Assembly: GCA_017553665.1 (NCBI GenBank) | Contig: JAFZKM010000189.1 | Span: forward strand, 1-18,071 | Direction: 5' to 3' | Length of the DNA: 18,071 bases | DNA from: Lachnospiraceae bacterium | Lineage (GTDB): Bacteria > Bacillota_A > Clostridia > Lachnospirales > Lachnospiraceae | Shown here: in pieces, positions 14,489-18,071 of the stretch | How positions within the stretch are numbered: position 1 is the stretch's first letter | Layout of the letters: every line of letters begins with the position of its first letter | The notes under the pieces: generated by a model | What the model was told of the DNA's origin: nothing | Seen by the model: only the letters and a program-made list of their open reading frames with translations | Databases searched by the model: none | Position numbers and translations under genes: made by a program

Positions 14489-14524
14489 ATACGTTAGATA
14501 AATATCTCATGAAGGGAGATCGTC

Positions 14525-14824
14525 ATGGTTAAGCATGTTATACTTTGGACACTCAAAGAAGAATGCAAAGACAATAAAGAAACCGTAAAAGCAGGCATCA
14601 AGAGCGGTCTCGAGGGCCTGAAGGGACAGATCCCCGGCCTGATCGACATCAGGGTCATTACCGCCCCGCTCGCGAGCTCAAACTGTGATGTCATGCTCGA
14701 TTCGACCTTTGAAGATGAGGCGTCGCTCAAAGGCTACTCTGTTCATCCCGCTCATGTCGAGGTCGCGAACACAAAAGTAAGACCTTTTACCGCAAGCAGG
14801 ACCTGCATGGACTACGAGGTTTAA
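14525..14824 (+). CDS. Dabb family (stress-responsive alpha/beta barrel) protein
   Basis: The 99-residue protein has the features of the Dabb fold, a dimeric ferredoxin-like barrel. It opens with MVKHVILWTLKE, has a helix around residues 19-33, the strand DIRVITAPL, and the characteristic YSVHPAHVEVANTKVRPFT segment near the C-terminus with the paired histidines. Family members are small cytoplasmic proteins, often induced by stress or fused to or near redox and catabolic enzymes; most lack a known reaction. The start has AGGGAG at 14513-14518. It lies 24 nt before the flavin oxidoreductase gene, so the two are probably co-transcribed. Confidence 0.88.
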   Translation: MVKHVILWTLKEECKDNKETVKAGIKSGLEGLKGQIPGLIDIRVITAPLASSNCDVMLDSTFEDEASLKGYSVHPAHVEVANTKVRPFTASRTCMDYEV

Positions 14825-14848
14825 CACCGGTACGGACAGGAGGACAAC

Positions 14849-15919
14849 ATGAAAGTCAGCGATCCGATCACGATAAGAAATAAAACCATTAAAAACCGTC
14901 TGACGATGGCGCCGACGGTCAAGTTTGATTACGCGGGAGCAGACGGAAAAGTTACCGGTCTGCACATCGATCATTACCGCGAACGCGCGGAGCACGGCTG
15001 CGGCCTGATCTGCGTAGAGGCTACGGCGGTTTCGCCCGACGGAAGATTCTGCAAGACTCATCTCGGACTCTGGGACGACGAACAGATCCCCGGACACCGC
15101 GCTATTACAGACGCATGCCACGCGTACGGCACCGTAATGCTCATCCAGCTCAATCACACAGGCATCACATCAAATCCCGAATGCGGCCCTGCGATCGGAC
15201 CTTCCGCGGTTCCGACGAGGAATCCGGATGTCTTTTCGAAAGCAATGAGCATTGACGAGATAAAGCAGATGCAGGAGCTCTTCACCGCCGCCGCGGAACG
15301 CGCGAAAAAAGCCGGTTACGACGGAATCCAGCTTCACGGCTGCCACAGCTACCTGATCAATCAGTTCATCTCGAAGAAGACGAACCTGAGGACTGATGAA
15401 TACGGCGGCTGCGCAGAGAACCGCGCGCGTTTCGGCGCCGAGATCATCCGCATGATAAGAGAGCGCTGCGGCGAGGATTTCATCATTTCGGTGCGCACTG
15501 CCGGAATTGAGCCCACTGTTGCAGAAGCGACAGATGTCGCCGAAGAATACGTTAAAGCCGGCTGCGATTATCTTCAAGTTTCTACAGGAATAGAATGGGA
15601 TGACCCGACCGTCACGGAACCCGACGGTCCCTATAATGCGGTCTGCTCCCTCGGTGTGCGTTTCCATGAGCATTTTAAGGGGCGTGTTCCGGTGTCCTGC
15701 GTCAACAGCATTTTCGAGCCCGAACAGGCACGATATCTTATAGAGCATGACCTGGTCGATACTGTCGACCTCGGCCGCGCGATCCTTGCGGATCCGACCT
15801 TCTGTGAAGCGGTGCTTGAGGACGCGCCCTACGTAAAGTGCTTTAACTGTCCCCGCTGCCAGTACGGTCCCGCGATGCCGCATAAATGCGCCGCTGCCGC
15901 AGTACGCGCAAAGCGCTGA
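14849..15919 (+). CDS. Old Yellow Enzyme-family NAD(P)H:flavin oxidoreductase, short form with Cys cluster
   Basis: The 356-residue protein is a flavin-binding TIM barrel of the OYE family. Visible motifs are IRNKTIKNRLTMAP at 9-22, LIQLNHTG at 98-105 (Q100), QLHGCHSYLINQF at 161-173 (H163 and H166 in the substrate/flavin site), TDEYGG at 182-187, ISVRTAG near 213-219 (R216) and DTVDLGRAILADP near 304-316. At the C-terminus C331, C334, C337 and C347 form a CxxCxxC-x9-C group, like the [4Fe-4S] site found between the barrel and the NAD/FAD domains in 2,4-dienoyl-CoA reductase-type enzymes. Those downstream domains are absent: the frame stops nine residues later. It probably reduces activated alkenes, perhaps with an external electron donor. 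AGGAGG at 14838-14843 precedes ATG 14849. Confidence 0.9.
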   Translation: MKVSDPITIRNKTIKNRLTMAPTVKFDYAGADGKVTGLHIDHYRERAEHGCGLICVEATAVSPDGRFCKTHLGLWDDEQIPGHRAITDACHAYGTVMLIQLNHTGITSNPECGPAIGPSAVPTRNPDVFSKAMSIDEIKQMQELFTAAAERAKKAGYDGIQLHGCHSYLINQFISKKTNLRTDEYGGCAENRARFGAEIIRMIRERCGEDFIISVRTAGIEPTVAEATDVAEEYVKAGCDYLQVSTGIEWDDPTVTEPDGPYNAVCSLGVRFHEHFKGRVPVSCVNSIFEPEQARYLIEHDLVDTVDLGRAILADPTFCEAVLEDAPYVKCFNCPRCQYGPAMPHKCAAAAVRAKR

Positions 15920-15953
15920 GGTTTTGGACATAAAAAACCCGAGGTGAACGTAT

Positions 15954-18071
15954 ATGTTTAAAAAAATAAACGATACAATGGATCGTTTTAAAAAATATAT
16001 CTTTGATCCTTCCGTCAGCATCAAGAACCGCTCCTTTGTGCTGTTCTCCGTTACGGTCCTGCTGGCTCTTTTTATCGCGGTTCCTTTCGGTCTGATCATG
16101 GGAGAACCGCCCCTGGCCACACTCTCCACATTCCTGGGCGCAGTCTTTTTCTCGCTGTTTGTTCTGTATTCCATAAAAAAAGACCGCATTAACCGCGCCA
16201 AGATCGAAATATCCGTTATCCTGATCTTCATTTTCCTTCCCGCGATGTTCTTTACAAACGGCGGCGCGATGGGCGGCACTCCGATATGGCTTCTCCTCGG
16301 GACCATCTACATAGCGATAATCCTTGACGGAAAACTGAAAACCGCCATGATGATCCTTCACGCGATCATCACCACGATATGCTGGATCCTCGGATACTTT
16401 TACCCGAATCTCGTTGACGAATATACACGGGGCGGCAATTATTTCGACACGCTCGTCGCTCTGGGTATAGTAAGCTCGATCCTTTATATCCTGATATCCT
16501 TCCGAATGAGCCTTCTGCAAAGGGAAGAAGAGCACAAGAACCTGCAGCGCCTGTTCGCCCAGACCGCGACCTCGCTCGTAAACGCGATCGACGCGAAAGA
16601 CAAATACACTCACGGACATTCTTCGCGCGTAGCCGATTACTCGTTAAAGATCGCGGAACTCAGCGGCATGACCCGGGCAGAATGCGAAGAAGTTTACTAC
16701 TGCGCGCTGCTGCATGACGTCGGAAAGATCGGAATCCCCGAGAATATCATTAATAAAGAGGGCAAACTCACCCCGGAAGAATATGATATCGTAAAACAGC
16801 ATCCGGTTCTCGGAAGCCAGATCCTTCACGGTATCAAGGAATACCCGAAACTGAGCATCGGCGCGCTTTATCATCATGAGCGCTATGACGGAAAAGGCTA
16901 TCCCTCCAAGCTTAAGGGCGAAGACATCCCGGCGATCGCGAGGATCATTTCCGTCGCGGACGCCTATGACGCAATGACCTCGAAGCGCAGCTACAGGGCT
17001 TCGATCCCCCAGCCGACCGTACGCGAAGAAATCGTCAAGGGCTCAGGGACTCAGTTCGATCCCGAATACGCAAGGATCATGCAGCATCTGATCGACCTCG
17101 ACACCGAGTACACCATGAAAGAGCAGAAAGAGCAGCCGGAGCTCTCGGGAAAGACGAATCTGACCAGCAAAAAATATAAAGACGATGTTACCGCCGGAAT
17201 CCTGCTCTCTCCCGAGATCAGGCACATACGTTTCAAATGCGCTCCTCTCGGAAAAACGGCGGCTTCAGCACCCTCGATCATACTTTTTGACTCAAGCGAC
17301 GGCCGGTATCACAATAACGAAACTGAACGGCAGGAGCTGCTCTATTACGAGCATGCGATCCTGAATTTCGACGGAAGCTTCGAATGCGTAACGGCGCGAA
17401 AAGTTGAGGCGGAAGAAGGTCTGGTCAGCCGTGCCAGCCGCGGAGTATCCGACAAAGGCGATACGATCTACACGGTTGAAGCCGTCAAGCGCAAGGATCA
17501 CGCCATGCTCATCCTGAGCAACGGAATATCTTCCTACCGCTTTATCATTGCCCTTCAGGACAGCACGCGCTTTGTCTATGTCGGCCTGACCGGTGAAAAC
17601 TGCCAGCTTTACAATATAAATATCTTCACGGATAACGTTCAGGTTCCCGAGGATTATATACCGAGGATCGCCGAAGAGATCAGCTATATCAATGTTCCTG
17701 CCGGCGATATCCCGAACATTCAGGTGGACAGCTACAGGACCGCATCGTCCGAAGGGATCCCCGTTACCGACGGCATGAAGATCACCTTCCACATGATGAG
17801 CCTTCCAACCGCGCGCCTGATCTGGCACTGCGCATATATCGTCCTGTTCCATTCACCGGACAAGCGTCCGGAAGGCAAACAGCTTAAGGAATACGCGCTC
17901 ATCAGGCTTGACGGCGAGAACTGGGAGTCCGAAGGAACTGCCGAGAATAAGCTTTATATCAATATCGACTCTGATTTCGAAGGCTGGGACAAATGGAAGG
18001 AGATCTGCAAACAGGGCTTTGACTGCACCGTGACCATCCGCAAGGACAAGAATACGATCACCATGCAGACC
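15954..18071 (+). CDS. Membrane HD-GYP protein with large C-terminal extension, runs off the window
   Basis: ATG 15954 with GAGGTG at 15941-15946 opens a frame that stays open to the last base (706 residues shown, C-terminus missing). Residues 28-186 contain about six transmembrane helices. A short linker (about 187-205) leads to the HD-GYP domain (about 203-385): THGH (219-222), CALLHDVGKIGIP (250-262; H254, D255), KQHPVLG (281-287) and HHERYDGKGYP (307-317). All ligand residues and the full GYP signature are present, so hydrolysis of cyclic di-GMP is likely. Residues 400-706 form a further, mostly beta-strand region with two similar-looking halves, which I do not recognise; a lectin-like or ligand-sensing sandwich is possible. 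It starts 34 nt after the flavin enzyme gene, suggesting co-transcription. Confidence 0.9.
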   Translation, partial: MFKKINDTMDRFKKYIFDPSVSIKNRSFVLFSVTVLLALFIAVPFGLIMGEPPLATLSTFLGAVFFSLFVLYSIKKDRINRAKIEISVILIFIFLPAMFFTNGGAMGGTPIWLLLGTIYIAIILDGKLKTAMMILHAIITTICWILGYFYPNLVDEYTRGGNYFDTLVALGIVSSILYILISFRMSLLQREEEHKNLQRLFAQTATSLVNAIDAKDKYTHGHSSRVADYSLKIAELSGMTRAECEEVYYCALLHDVGKIGIPENIINKEGKLTPEEYDIVKQHPVLGSQILHGIKEYPKLSIGALYHHERYDGKGYPSKLKGEDIPAIARIISVADAYDAMTSKRSYRASIPQPTVREEIVKGSGTQFDPEYARIMQHLIDLDTEYTMKEQKEQPELSGKTNLTSKKYKDDVTAGILLSPEIRHIRFKCAPLGKTAASAPSIILFDSSDGRYHNNETERQELLYYEHAILNFDGSFECVTARKVEAEEGLVSRASRGVSDKGDTIYTVEAVKRKDHAMLILSNGISSYRFIIALQDSTRFVYVGLTGENCQLYNINIFTDNVQVPEDYIPRIAEEISYINVPAGDIPNIQVDSYRTASSEGIPVTDGMKITFHMMSLPTARLIWHCAYIVLFHSPDKRPEGKQLKEYALIRLDGENWESEGTAENKLYINIDSDFEGWDKWKEICKQGFDCTVTIRKDKNTITMQT

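Noticed and set aside
13600..14532. Plus-strand open frame (310 codons) over the radical SAM gene
   Set aside because: Antisense shadow; it would also run across the divergent promoters and into the Dabb gene start.
15920..15941. Possible terminator between the OYE and HD-GYP genes
   Set aside because: GGTTTT/AAAACC gives a weak A-T-rich stem with no T-tract after it, so co-transcription remains likely.
15170..16619. Minus-strand open frames (378 and 258 codons) over the OYE and HD-GYP genes
   Set aside because: Antisense to genes with clear motifs; no ribosome sites and no domain recognised.

Overview
The window (roughly half G+C) looks like chromosome from an anaerobic Bacillota of the Clostridia, most likely Lachnospiraceae-like. 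The grounds are a bacterial type A RNase P RNA gene, AGGAGG-type ribosome binding sites before almost every gene, sigma-A type and extended -10 promoters, a tatD-ksgA pair, a clostridial-type D,D-carboxypeptidase and a VTC/DUF4956 pair. The assignment is an inference from gene content; no marker here settles the species.

Layout. (1) 1-186: the 3' end of an AT-rich gene entering from the left, perhaps HEPN-like. (2) ~190-645: rnpB, enlarged by three hairpins on an exact 37-nt period, then a strong terminator. (3) 800-5121, plus strand: a DHH/DHHA1 phosphoesterase, a secreted 5'-nucleotidase, a VTC-type polyphosphate polymerase and its DUF4956 membrane partner. All four bear on phosphate or polyphosphate chemistry, but terminators and promoters divide them into at least three transcription units. 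(4) 5308-7020: a large unrecognised protein with beta-rich N-terminal domains, a long acidic linker and a C-terminal membrane anchor. (5) 7027-8779: a complete IS4-family insertion sequence with 65-bp terminal inverted repeats, each built around a 21-bp perfect hairpin. It sits in what would otherwise be a 16-bp gap between convergent genes.

(6) 8790-14364, minus strand: in transcription order, the AmmeMemoRadiSam radical SAM enzyme, a MEMO-AMMECR1 fusion, a secreted and membrane-anchored D,D-carboxypeptidase with its own promoter inside the preceding stop codon, tatD, and ksgA (3-nt gap from tatD). (7) 14365-14524: a divergent promoter region with an 11-bp tandem repeat almost exactly midway between the two -10 boxes. 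(8) 14525-18071, plus strand: a Dabb protein, a short Old Yellow Enzyme-type oxidoreductase that keeps a C-terminal cysteine cluster, and a six-pass membrane HD-GYP protein (presumed c-di-GMP phosphodiesterase) with a large C-terminal extension running off the window. Close spacing suggests one operon.

The most promising items are the hairpin-ended IS, the repeat-expanded RNase P RNA, the tail-anchored protein at 5308-7020, and the AmmeMemoRadiSam locus, whose biochemical role is unknown as far as I am aware. No CRISPR array, tRNA, rRNA or recognisable riboswitch was seen.
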